Origin: Stenogyne calaminthoides | Taxonomy: Eukaryota; Streptophyta; Magnoliopsida; Lamiales; Lamiaceae | NCBI GenBank assembly: GCA_037126765.1 | Contig: JBBCBC010000026.1 | Location: 31,171,698-31,235,697, forward strand | Direction of reading: 5' to 3' | DNA: 64,000 bases | Shown here: piece after piece, positions 22,457 through 33,995 of the stretch | How the letters are laid out: every line of letters starts with the position of its first letter | Numbering within the stretch: position 1 is the stretch's first letter | Notes under the pieces: generated by a model | Databases searched by the model: none | Told to the model about the DNA's origin: nothing | What the model saw: only the letters and a program-made list of their open reading frames with translations | Position numbers and translations under genes: made by a program

Positions 22457-23145
22457 TTAAGCATAAGAGACATATATGTGATAAGAGCTATTTTCAATTT
22501 CACTAATGTTCAAATTTGTCATCGTTGTTGAATTGAACACTCCGTTCATTATCCATCTGTGATATCTCGACGCATTCTCAAAATTTCCAATCAAAATAAA
22601 GGGAATGAATCAATTTCAGCAGCATTGTCATTAATCTCTCTCCAATCCCAATACAATGCTCTGCATTTTCGCCGCGACCTGCTATCAAAATGAAATCATC
22701 ACAGAGGCATATAATCAAACACTTGACAGACATAAATTTATAACGCATATGATCACCTTTTGTTCATTTGTTCTTGAGGTAAAAATGGCATGAGATAATT
22801 GCTAAATGACGGCGTCAACTCATATTTAGGCGGCGGCGGCGGTGAAGACGGAACAGACCATTGCTCGAATTTCAGGTACACGGAACCGTCATTAAATTGG
22901 TAACATATGAATTCTTTCTGAAATAATCAACAACATTTTCAATAACTCTATGAGGGGATAACCTCGTAGAATCTCAAGACAAGGTGACATTGGTTGTCAA
23001 GTAGCAGCCGTCGCAGAAGCAGCTTTCCTCGTCGAGGCACCGAAGTGAACCATGTTGTCGCACTTGAAGCACAGCGGAACGATGTCGTATTTGCATTACA
23101 CCGCCGCTCGCGCCGCCATGCAGTAAGCACGAAACCATTATTAAT

Positions 23146-24383
23146 CTCAATCATTCATTATTTAATTTTGATATTTGTAGTTTATTTATTCCTTAACTGC
23201 GAAGTCAATTATTCATTATTTAATTTTAATATTTACCTTTTATTTATTCTTATAACTAATTGTGAATCATATTCCCCTCATATAACTTCTCTATTTTAAA
23301 ACAAAGAGTTATTTATTGTACAATATTTTATATTTAAAAAATTATATATTATGTTAAATACATACTCCATAATTTATGCTCCCTTTCTTTTTAGATATCA
23401 TTCTTAATATTTTCGAATAAATTAAGAATATTTTCTTATACCAACATTAATCTTAATTTATAATAATCAAATATTTTTAACAATAGTTACTATTGGTTGA
23501 AAGAAAATTATTTAAGCAACACATTTATAAGAAAATTAAAAAAAAAAAATTTTAAATGACAATAAAAATTAATTATTAGGACTATATATGAGTATGAGAT
23601 ACGGGTAATACCAAACTACATGTATTATAATGTAAATAATATAAAATGTAGAAGATTAGAATGATATCTAATTTGAATGGAAGTGATTAATATAAAATAT
23701 GAAATGAATGAAAATATGCACATATAACATTAAAAAAACTACAATTGTAAATAAATTAATTAATCAAATTAATTAAATAATATATTTATGTGGGAGAGAG
23801 GATTTAATTAGTTTTGTATGAACAAAATATTTCTCAATCCATACTTCTAGATATTATGTTTAATCTCATATATATATAACATATTATTAGCTAATACGAT
23901 ATGATTGTCATTGATGTACATGGTGGACACGTAAAATAAATCTGAAATATAATGTCTGTAACATAGCGTAAGCCTTTTTATATTAAATTTTTTATGTCCA
24001 AGTATTATTTAGAACATTTTAGTAGTTAAATCGAGACAATTCAATCATCTGGAACGCTGACTTCCACAAGTCTGAGTTTGAAAAGTAACGATGAAGGAGT
24101 CTTCCAAACTCTGACAAGTTATGTGTATAGTTTTCGACATTTTCAATTTATCAACAAACGTTAACTGATTCAATAAAATTATGTTTTGCAGATAATTAGG
24201 ATGGGAAACTTTTTGTCAAACTTTTTTAGGGCATGTATGAGATGGTCTCATGTACGGGACAGAATACAATTTAACACAAATTACATCAATATTTTTAAGG
24301 TGTTAAAGCGCTAATGTCCAACTTATGACCCGTCTCACCGTGAAATCGTCTCATGCAAGTGTGTATCTTTAAAGAATTGATCT
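23146..24383. other. AT-rich DNA between pseudogene and LINE
   Basis: It contains a short tandem repeat (CATTATTTAATTTTGATATT at about 23155 and 23214), the right copy of the direct repeat, and around 24230-24360 a fragment with TGAGATGGTCTCATGTACGG and CCGTCTCACCGTG ends typical of a small plant fold-back repeat. No gene was recognised. Confidence 0.45.
23765..23915. repeat. Direct repeat, right copy (flanks pseudogene)
   Basis: Same orientation as 21895-22050 (GTGGGAGAGAGGATT...AGTTTTGTATGAACAA...ACGATATGATTGTCA). The repeats lie about 1.87 kb apart and bracket most of the CONSTANS-like pseudogene. Confidence 0.7.
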
Positions 24384-24800
24384 CTTTTATTTTTTTTTTT
24401 TTTACAGAAAGGAAAACTAGAATTAAACAGTCGGAAAATCGACTTTCATGAGTGCAAAAATATAATACAGAACATGTATCGAGAAAAAACAAGAACAAAA
24501 GTAAAAGCATAAAACGAGCAAATGAGCCACAAAAATTCTCGATTCTTCTAATCCAAGCAAAAGTCACTCTATCAAAGTCAACAACCAAATTCCGAATGTC
24601 TCGAACAATAGTCCCCAAATAATTGAGATCTTGTCTCGAGTAAAGTGAAACATAAATTACAATTTGAGCTTTTGACTCAATCAACAGATCACGTACCTCA
24701 TTATCTATAACATACTCCATTCCACGTCTAATCGCCAAAGCTTTCACAACATCCACATGAACATAATCATAATTGGCATCGTGTATTAGGTGCCATATAT
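24384..24800 (-). mobile_element. Truncated LINE 3' end with RNase H domain
   Basis: A T-run at 24384-24403 marks the poly(A) tail on the minus strand. Upstream the minus strand reads VVKALAIRRGMEYV, RDLLIESKAQIVIY, YLGTIVRDIRNLVVDFDRVT, FAWIRRIENFCGSFARFM: the helix, D/ESxA and W-x-x-R-x-x-N-x-x-x-x-x-A pattern of the RNase H-like domain at the end of plant LINE proteins. It is 5'-truncated and abuts the decayed copia element. Confidence 0.7.
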
Positions 24801-25022
24801 AATTCAACTTGCGGATACACCTGATATGTATATATGACTTTGTCATATCAAAATGAGTTGGTATGCTGTGAAACTTGTTCACCGTGAAATTGTCTTGGTT
24901 CCCTTGAATTTGCAACTGCCCCTAACAAATATTGCTAGACAAAGTTGGAAATGCTTCACACTCGTCCATTTCATGGCTACACTTCCCAAATGAAAACACA
25001 CTAACCGAGACAGATATAGTTT

Positions 25023-25431
25023 TTAAAGTTGTCTATGTCCGATTGAAATCAGAGTCCGGTATGCCGCTATGGGGATTAGACTATCTCGATCGATAAACCA
25101 ACATTCTATCTCGAAGTTCTTTTTTAGATATAATCGTAATGTTTTTAATTGTCGCCCAATGTTCTTTTTCCCGGTTACTTTGATATCTTGCCACCATGCC
25201 AACGAAAAAAAGATATCCGGGTTTGATAATACAAAAATTGCATACATAAGGCTTCCGACACCAAGCATAAGGAATGTTTTTCATGTCATCTATCTCCTTT
25301 TGTATCTTAGGGCACATTTTTTGATAGATGGATTCCATGCCCCAAAGGTACGAAGCCTTTCTTGAATCCTTCATGTCAATCGCTTTCAACACGGTTAATC
25401 TATATATGAAGCTTATTGATAAGCCTATCAT
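25023..25431 (-). pseudogene. copia RNase H / RT end remnant
   Basis: Two overlapping frames give the copia block: GSLMYAIFVLSNPDIFFSL, then VARYQSNREKEHWATIKN and RMLVYRS. At least one frameshift and later stops interrupt it. Confidence 0.8.
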
Positions 25432-25814
25432 CCTTTTTCTTGCATCTCGAAAGTGATCTTGATCCCAAGGATGTGCCCGGCTTCCCTAAGTCCTTCATAT
25501 CAAACCGCTTTTTTAAAGCCATGCCCTTACGCCCGATAACACCTTTACATCGCTTCCGGCGAGCGTAATGTCGCCTACGATAGTACTAAGAATACCAATG
25601 CGCTCCGACACGCTTTTTGTACACACAATAACTTTGAACTCGCTTTTGATCAAACCCATAAGACTTTATTACATGATCAAAACATTGGTTTCAAGCTCGA
25701 TGCTGTTTGAGAGTCCGTAAATGGACTTCATGAGCTTACAAACTAGGTGTTCTTGTCCCTTTTCAATGAAGCCTTGGGGTTGTTGCATATAGATTTCCTC
25801 ATCAAGACTTCCGA

Positions 25815-26102
25815 TTAAAAAGTCGCCTTTGACATCCATTTGCCAGATTTCAAAATCGAGATGTAAATGAGAATCGACAAGAGAATCCGGATGGACTTGA
25901 GCATCGCTATAGGTGAAAAGGTTTCCTCATAGTCGATCCCTTCTTTCTGAGTATAACATTTCACCACAAGCCTTGCCTTGAAGGTTTCCACCTTCCCGTC
26001 CGATCCCCTCTTTCTCTTGTATACCCACTTGCAACCAATGAGTTTGACCCCATTAAGTGGTTCGACTAGCTCCCACACTCTGTTATGATCCATAGAACCC
26101 AT
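25815..26102 (-). pseudogene. copia reverse transcriptase amino-terminal remnant
   Basis: 95 open codons with the hallmark copia block: NRVWELVEPLNGVKLIGCKW, VYKRKRGSDGKVETFKARLV and KEGIDYEETFSPIAMLKSIR. After this the YVDD region (about 25530-25580) is only recognisable in broken frames. Confidence 0.92.
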
Positions 26103-27200
26103 TTCGCTTTCATTGCCTTTTCGCCAAGAAACCGCATCCTTATCTTGGATTGCCTCATCATATGTCCACGGGTCTGATTCATCTTTGCGACCGAATCAAG
26201 TCCGAGGACTCTCCTATCCCCATGAATCTATATGGCGTTTTTACAACCCTCCCACTACGACGAGGTTCCTGGTTGTGTAAGTGTGTCGCTTGGTATGTCA
26301 TCTTGTACAATTGGCAACGAGGTTAGCCCCCTTAGCTCATTTAAGGTAATCTTACTTCTGGGTCTTCTTTTTAAAGTTCATATAGTCTTCCTCCAAAAAT
26401 CTAAAGTGGGTGCTTATTACCACCTTTTGATCTTTTGGAACCATAGAACATACACCCTTTTTGTTCCCTCAAACATCCTATAAACAACCTTAATTCTCGA
26501 CGAGGATCCAATTTCCGGCTTCCTTGTCCAACACGAGGGCGGACACCCCAAATTCTCATGTGTCTCAAACTAGGCTTCCCACCCGGTCCACAATTCTTTG
26601 GGAGTTTTGGGAATCGATTTAGATGACACCAAGTTCAAAATGTAAGCCGATGTTTCCAAGGCATGACCCCTAATATCGACTTGAGAAGATCCGCATGAAA
26701 CATCATTGATCTAACCATTTCCAAAAGAGTTCGGAATTCTTCAAAAACCCTTTTGTTGAGGGGTTCCGGACGTTGTGATACCGATGCAATCCTTCATCCG
26801 ACAAAAGTAGTTCAAAAACTCATCAATGAGGTACTCGCCTCCACGATTGGATCGTAGAGACTTGATACGCTTTTTTTTTTATGATTCTCTGCTTGAGCCT
26901 TAAATTCTTTGAATTTCTCAAAGGTCTCGTGATTTATGCTTCATAAGGAAAATATAACCGCATTCTCGAGTAAATCATCAATAAAAGTGACAAAATACTC
27001 ATAACCTCCTTTTTTCATGGTTGACATTGACCACATACGCCTCATATGGTGAACGATTTCTAACACTTCTGATTGCTCTATTCCCTAGCTCAATGCCCTC
27101 TTGGTCATTTTTACCCTCCAAACATGATTCGAGGTTGAATTGGTTCAACTTGGAGAGACTCCAAATAGAACCATCTTTCACCAACCTTTCGATCCTCTTT
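26103..27200 (-). pseudogene. copia integrase remnant
   Basis: Broken frames on the minus strand include DQKVVISTHFRFLEEDYM (about 26390-26440), a segment like LRSNRGGEYLIDEFLNYF (about 26800-26860) and ETSAYILNLVSSKSIPKTP (about 26610-26670), the typical copia integrase core and carboxyl end. Many stops. Confidence 0.75.
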
Positions 27201-28330
27201 TATTAATATATCCCAATCTTAGATGACATAGAAGTGTTTCGTATTCGCCCCGATGAATATTTTTATTTTACCGAAATAGTTGATGTGTTATAGGATGCAT
27301 TTAAATGAGTGGTGTGTACAAGTTAATTGTATAGAGATTACTTGACCAATGTCCCATAACTAAAATAAACTCATCATTTGAAGAAATGATGTCATTCTTA
27401 TTAGAAGAAACTAAGTATCCATTAATAGAATTTTAGAAACCGAAATTAAGGAATTCTTTCTAAAACCGGGAACATAAATATAATCTAAAAAAACTTTATC
27501 TTTAAAAAGACAATGTTAAGTATAATTTTATCCCAATCGCTTTTAACCACTACTCATGTAAGATCAAGAATATCTCGCTACTTACGAAAATTGCAATAAC
27601 TGCTACTATCGTAGATTGCAATATCTTGGCCACTTACGCAAACATTGCAATAACTTTGATTTTTGTAACATCGCCTTTCGGTGATGAGGATCTCACTCCT
27701 TTTCAAGCAAACATGATTAGTGGATCTCAGATCAACCAATAAATTTCGAATGAGAAGTATCAAAAATAAAACAAGTTTCAACAACAAGCAAACCAGAGAA
27801 TTACCTTTCTTTCCGTCCGCTTTTTGGGGTTGGAAATGCATAAACCTCCATTGTCCTCTTTCACCGCAGCCTTAAGCACTTCCTCTTTGATTTTTTCCTT
27901 GACACCACAAGCATTCTCATCTTAAGATTATGTTTATTGCCTTTGGCAATTTATATGAAGTTAGTTTTATTGCTTACGGCTTTTGGTCCTGAGAATAATT
28001 TTTTTGCCTTCCCTTGGCCTAAAAAATTGAAGACTTACCACTTGCCGAATTAAAGCTTGAGTTTGGTGCCACATCAACATCTTTTAGACCAAAGCTTGCA
28101 AAAAAATCAAATAGCGGGGCCAAAATGCTCGAAACTTTTGGGCAGAGAAATGAAGATTGGTTCATCCGAGTCTCCAGATTATAATCTGTCCAACGTAACC
28201 TCAAGTTTGTTGAGATTTGCCATCATTCTATTCTTGACGAATCCCTTACGGGTTTGTCCTCCACCATTTTCAAATTTTGACATCTCTCAAGAAGGTGATC
28301 CATAAGTCCCGCATTTTTTGATTAAGTGCT
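27201..28330 (-). pseudogene. copia gag / pre-integrase remnant region
   Basis: Position between integrase and leader implies gag. Only scattered open stretches remain, with no intact zinc knuckle that I can confirm. Confidence 0.4.
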
Positions 28331-29299
28331 TTTATCCGATTTTGGTGTGTCAAGAATCCACTTGTGCATTTTGTTTTAACTAGGACAATTTTAATTTTTC
28401 GCTTCCAATCAATATAATTTCCATACATATTGTATTGACTTTAAGTATATTAACAAAGAGATTAAAAGGTTGCACATGATGAATCTCGTCTAAATAATAA
28501 TATGCATAAGCACAAATATATCACAAGGTTCGATACATGTTTCATATTAAAATCTCAAAAAAAATATGAACATGCATCACCCAACATTCAAAAATAAATA
28601 AATAAGCCACTAAAACATATTATTTAAACACATTCAAGAAAAAATAAAAACAAAATGAGAACAAATTCAAAACCTTAATAGCTAGATTAATAGTTGGTTC
28701 TATTTGACCAATATAAAATTAGACAGGACTTCTTCAAGATATGATATCAATTTTATACCTAAGTAATAACCATGATAAATACATTCAATTATTATTTCGC
28801 TTTTGAACGAGCCTCGTGGTTCAAGCATCGCCCATTACTACTAATAATCCACAATAATCCATTTGGAATTTATTCATGTGAAAGCTATCTTTTAACCGTG
28901 ATGCCGGGGGAATTTCTCCAAAAGAATTCACAAATAAATAAATCATGGAGGTCAAAATTAATTCAATTTTATTATTCATAAAATTGTCAATTAATTGTTT
29001 AAGATACTTAGTAATTTTAAAAATGAGATTTTTCAAAATATTTTCAGCATGCATTGCAAATTTAAAACACAATTTAAATAAGCATAAAATAATGATAACA
29101 TCAAAACAAAAAATTAAACATATTGGGCAAATATATCCAATTGTCATGGTTAATTTTTGTCATGTCTTGATCTTGAGAAATCGCCTTCATAACTCTTCAT
29201 CGTTTCGTTTCCAAAAAGCTCCCCACTTGACCGTTTTAAAAAAAAATGCCTTGTCAATTTTCTCCATCGATTACTCATTGCCCTGAAAGTGCCCGCCAT
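28331..29299. other. Leader/unknown segment of the copia region
   Basis: AT-rich sequence with no recognisable coding block. Open frames on both strands up to 113 codons carry no family features. Confidence 0.35.
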
Positions 29300-29660
29300 T
29301 TCAAAGCACTCTATGAGGGATAATCGAGTGGTTCGTCTTGACAAGGTGACATTGGTTACCACACGCCGCCCGAAGATTACGCCCGCCGGCAAAGAAGCTT
29401 CTTGGCAAACCAAAAGCGATACAAGAAGAACGCTTATCGCATTTTGCGCCACATGATGCCGATCCGCGCATAGTCGAAACTCATATTAATCTTGTCATTC
29501 ATTATTTAATTTTGATATTTGTAGTTTACGTTATATGATCCGTATGCGATTCATTATTTAACGCTATTTACCACGCGCGCGACTTATAACTATGTGAATC
29601 ATATTCGAATCTGTCTTCATTTTTTGAAACAAACATTCCGTTCACGCCTTTATCGATCCT
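29300..29660 (-). pseudogene. Fragment of a CONSTANS-like gene 5' end inside the copia element
   Basis: CTCTATGAGGGATAA...GACAAGGTGACATTGGTT and, beyond about 29480, CATTCATTATTTAATTTTGA TATTTGTAGTTT match 22953-23300, the B-box end and upstream flank of the pseudogene. The match includes flank not present at the intact locus. The middle is heavily diverged. It lies between the primer-binding site and gag remnant of the copia element. Confidence 0.65.
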
Positions 29661-29996
29661 GTTTTTAATTCTTTAAATACGTCTCGATTTATCCATTTTC
29701 GATCTCAAGCATAATTTATTTTACAAAAATAAATAAACCTTCGATTTCAGACTAGTCTATTACATTGATCAAATCAAACAAATTATAATCTTACTCTGGA
29801 TTTTTAAGCTCATTTAGGCAAAACGAATTCGAAATCTTTAAATGAATTAAAAACAACAATTTATATGCATGCATAAATAAACACATTAAATTCCATGACA
29901 ATTGATACCCTGCAAAAAAGATCTAGCAATTCTACTATCCAATTTCAAATTTAATGAAAACAAATTAAATTACAATTTAAAGATCGTAGTCCAAAC

Positions 29997-30012
29997 CGAG
30001 GCTCGATACCAA
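29997..30012 (-). other. Primer-binding site of copia element
   Basis: On the minus strand TTGGTATCGAGCCTCG follows the LTR end (...CCCCAACA-AT) directly. It matches the 3' end of initiator tRNA-Met (TGGTATCAGAGC type). Confidence 0.8.
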
Positions 30013-30013
30013 T

Positions 30014-31890
30014 TGTTGGGGAAACGAATTGCCCGGATCTATTCGATGAATATTTAAATACAAATTTAATTCTAACAATTATTACTAGCATGAATTAACC
30101 CATATTAATTCAAATAATAACAAATCATGATATAAACAATTCACGAAATCCCACGATGTGGAATTACTACGAAGTTTATTTAGAACTTACCTCTTGGAAT
30201 AGCGATGGCCTTGTTGATGAAAAACACACCAAAAAACCTTCCCAAGTATTCCCTAGTCCTTGCTCGACAATTCGTGGTAGGACACTCGACATGAACAATT
30301 AACTAAAAGGAAAAATAAAATTTGTTGCACCACTTTTGTGGATTTACTAATTTTTCCAGCACATGGAATTGCACTTGGGAATGAAAGAATCATCCCCTAT
30401 TTATAGATGGGGTGGTGGTCGAAAATTTGGGGAAAAACCAATGTGGGAAAATCTTTTTTTGATCTCCAAGAAATCTTGAATATATCTCCTATATTCTTTT
30501 CTCCACAATTAAAATATTCCACAAAAAATCCCACCTCATCAAGTTATGGAATTTTCGAAAATTTCAAGGATCAAGATTCCAAGATTTGGATCTTCTTGAA
30601 TTTATGAGATATTCTTGTATTCCAAGAAATACATATCTTCCATAATATATTTTCAAGAAAATCAAGAAAAAATCTTTTTTTCTCCTTAATTATTCAAAAT
30701 TTCAAATATACATATGAATAAACATCCAAGTGGGGAGATTTCTTGAATTTAATGAGATAATCTTGTATTTCAAGAATACATATCTTCGCTCCATAACAAA
30801 AAATTCAAAGAAAATCTTTTTCCCTCTTATTCATAATTTTCAAAAAATATGAGGAAATTAGCAACAAATATTTATTTTATTTTTAAACACCTTTTCCAAA
30901 TTTATTTGACTTTTATGTTGGGCTTATTTTATTATTAAAAAAATTAGTAGCCTTAGGAGAATTAAGATTGACCTTCCAATGGATCTTGAATTATCAATAT
31001 TGAGCCACAATATTATTCAAACCCATAAAATATTAATTAATCCCACTACATAATTAATATTGCCCTATCCATCTTAACCCATATTATTATGTGAGTTTTT
31101 GAACTTTTTATGACTCCGATTATTATTTTTCCTTGTTTTAAGATTATCTAGCCCATTAATTAATTCAAGCCACCGAAATAGCTTTCCATTAATTAATATT
31201 TTTTATCCTTGGTAAAGGAATGGTTCAACATTATTACTCATACCTAAACTAGTTCCACTTGCAAGATTTGACATGATAAAACTTATGAACCTCCCAAGGG
31301 GGCAATCGAAAAATGTCGATTATATTATTATTCTTCAGATAAATCTTAGCTACACATGTGACCAATAATATTGCCCAAGATATAAAGTATTAAATCTTGT
31401 TGATTCTCTACCCGTAATAAGTCAAAGCAATACTTACTAACCACACGTGATCCTATTTAAGGGACGAAGATTAAAAATAACGAACCATTTTAGGTCTAAT
31501 TTTTCCTAGTTCGGAGAATCAAGAATTTGTCCTCCTCAGAGGTCCTCTTCAAATTAATTAGACATGAACTAGTGTAATCTTTTGGTCAAGACAAGCCAAT
31601 ACTGAACCACACTTCAACCTTTCACGATGGATTGTTCATTTCATCTAGGTCGTGAATGGTGTACTTTTGGTTACAAGATTTCTTAATTTAATCTTTTAAT
31701 ATTGATCCCGTATCACTAAATTAACTACAATGTAACACGATTATTTATTGAACTTTTATTATGCAAGAAATATATGTAACATTCGAACTATTCACAAAGA
31801 TCAATGATAACCAATTTAATTCAGTAAATAAGTCCTAAATTCAGTTTGATTATACAAAGTAAAAGCATACTTTCCAGTATAATCCCAACA
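30014..31890 (-). repeat. 5' LTR of copia element
   Basis: About 1877 bp, bounded by TGTTGGGG... and ...AATCCCAACA (5'-TG...CA-3'). It aligns end to end, reverse-complemented, with the solo LTR at 42249-44092. It contains the leader-like run of fold-back AT sequences shared by both copies. Confidence 0.88.
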
Positions 31891-33379
31891 CCTATTACTT
31901 CTCATTATATATCATTTCAGACTTTTTTTTTATTCAAAACAATCTTTCAATTTAAAAAAAAAATCAAAATTTTAAAAAAGAAATTGAAAAACCTTAATTT
32001 TAAGGGAAAAAAATATTTCACTACAAAATCACCCTAAAAATTACAATCAGGTACAAGTTCAAATTTCTTCACTTTGTATTTGATTATTATTTATTTTTTG
32101 TATTTGATTGTTATTTATACTCAAATCTTATATCTAGTTATAATTTTTCCTAATTTTAAATCCTCACATCTCAATTGACAAACTTGGGTCGAATTTGAAA
32201 ATTATAATTTACACTATGAAAAAGTTATAATATATAAAAAGAACCTCGCAACGAGGATTCAGATCAAGTATGAGTGCATTTTGAAACTTTAAAAAACTTT
32301 TAAAATGATTTTTTCAAAAAAGACTACGAGAAATAACTTTGAAAAAAGTGATTATAAAAATTATATTTATTATCTCAAAACACACCCTACATATATAACA
32401 ATTAGAATATATATAAAATTAGTTCGTATTCTCGCATATTATGCGGAATTCAGAAAAGTATGTATATTAAGTTTTTATAATTACAGAATATTAGAAGATG
32501 TGATTGAATTTGAAGATTTCAAATTAAAAATGCAAAAAAAAAAAAAAAATGAAGAGAAGCAATAGAGATTTTTTAGGGTCGTTAAATAACATTAATTAGA
32601 TTTAAAAAAATATAATAAAAAATGAAAATTAAAAATTAAGGGTGGTTAATATTAAATTACATTAATTAGAAAATAAAAATGTAAAAATTTGAGAGAATTA
32701 GAAATTGAAATTGTATGAATTTAAGAGTGGCAATGTGGAAAAGAGAAATATTGGGAAATAGGTGTAAGGGGATTTATAAAACCTCGATGGCAGTTATGGT
32801 TTGGTAATTAAAATTTTGGCCTGCTCTAAAACGTTTATGACCTAGGTATTGGAGTCTGGGAGTGGGACTAAGGTTCGATTTAATTTGATTTCTCAATAAC
32901 ACATATCTTTCGGTATTTCATTTCAAGATATATTTTTTTTTAAAATAACCTAAAAAAGTTTCTTTTTAATAAATATTTTTCTCTCCAATTCAGTTGTCCA
33001 AAATAAAGACCAACTTCTGTGAACCAGTGAACTACTTTTCTTCAAATATCACTCTTGTGCATTTGAGTGTCACTGTTTAGCAGACGCACTATAACTTTTA
33101 TGCATATAAAGTGTCAATGCTTGAAAATCAAGTATTTTTCAAGCAGTTCATGTGAACTCAAGTCCATGTGGCTTTCTTTGAGGAGATTACGGAAATGGGT
33201 GTGAGAATAATTGTGCACGATGGTGAGGGCAATTGATTGTTATACCAGTCAAGTTCCTTGTGGAGAAAGGCGAGGCGGAGGATTGCACGAGGCACATTTT
33301 TTGGTTAAAGGAATCGGGGTTGGGGCGGGCGCGATTGTGGAAGTGGAGTGAAGTTGGTTCAGCCTTTGGTAATTTTATC
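31891..33379. other. AT-rich intergenic DNA
   Basis: Poly-A/T rich, with an 86-codon open frame (32305-32565) of biased lysine/isoleucine composition and no recognisable feature. Around 33150-33370 the sequence is GC-richer and is probably the front part of the LINE fragment that follows. Confidence 0.4.
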
Positions 33380-33532
33380 ATTGTCCGTACACCATTTTTT
33401 TGGCTCGCCATCTAGCTAGAAGTGCTAGGATTTTTCCAAGTCCTTACTTTTCAGTCGAGCCTCCGTTATTTGTGGATAGCCGCTTTGTTCCTGTTTTGAG
33501 TAGTGTTTTTTTGGATTAAAAAAAAAAAGAAT
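33380..33532 (+). mobile_element. LINE 3' end fragment
   Basis: The plus strand reads HLARSARIFPSPYFSVEPP and LFVDSRFVPVLSSVFLD before a stop and an A-run (33518-33530). This is the ending H-x-L-A-R...FPSP...W/FxxPP of plant LINE RNase H domains. It is probably longer upstream (from about 33180) in broken frames. Confidence 0.6.
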
Positions 33533-33995
33533 TGTTGTGACATACAATTTTTGTATGCCTTTATGTATTTTCTCCTCCATCTCTACACAAGAGATCTTCA
33601 AATCCGAAGTACCCTGTGTATAAAAAAAGGACCAATAATTTTTGTATGGTTTCTCGTCTCATAAAACATGTAGAAAATAATTAGGAAAATGTCTTGCGCC
33701 TTCAATATTTTCCCCAGAAGATCTCACACAATTTCATCTTCCAACTCCATGCCCTGCAACAACACAAATCATAAACCAAAACATATCTTGATAATGTAAG
33801 AAAAAAATAAAATAGAAATGAGATAGAAAAACAAGATTATTTTACATATTAGGATATCAATCTTGAACTAACCTTAGATCCTCACAGATTTAGGCAGTAT
33901 TCTTCAACTGCCTGACCTATTGGTTCCATATGCAAGATTTATTGCATGGGCATGTTTTAAGGCATAACATGAACAAGTGAACCACTTTATTAGGC
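33533..33995. other. 3' flank of the CONSTANS-like gene
   Basis: No coding sequence recognised; presumably includes the 3'UTR of the minus-strand gene that ends at 33996. Confidence 0.4.

Larger units (their letters stand above)
20790..23145 (-). pseudogene. Degenerate CONSTANS-like (B-box) gene copy
   Basis: This stretch is collinear with exons 1-3 and introns 1-2 of the intact CONSTANS-like gene at 33996-35601. About 22500-22900 parallels 34730-35170, 22060-22460 parallels 34340-34670, and 20790-20855 continues into the exon 3/intron 3 junction (34289-34350). Introns are retained, so it is a DNA-level duplicate. It is disabled: a B-box segment is deleted within 22950-23130, there are frameshifts, a 66-bp tandem duplication (22325-22456) and about 1.2 kb of foreign DNA (20855-22055) in exon 3. 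The CCT exon is not found. Its flank beyond 23130 differs from the parent but matches the fragment at 29300-29660. Confidence 0.85.
24930..31890 (-). mobile_element. Degenerate Ty1/copia retrotransposon with one (5') LTR
   Basis: On the minus strand the order is 5' LTR (30014-31890), primer-binding site, a leader, gag-like remnants, integrase, reverse transcriptase (25815-26102) and RNase H (25023-25431). RT lying downstream of integrase is the copia order. All coding parts are broken by stops and frameshifts. No 3' LTR was found; the element seems truncated near 24930, next to a LINE tail. A CONSTANS-like gene fragment lies in the leader region (29300-29660). A solo LTR of the same family sits at 42249-44092. 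Confidence 0.85.

Noticed and set aside
29150..29452. 100-codon minus-strand frame as a gene
   Set aside because: Overlaps the degenerate CONSTANS-like fragment and copia leader; no domain.
32305..32565. 86-codon lysine/isoleucine-rich frame
   Set aside because: Low-complexity AT-rich chance frame; no start context or homologous features.
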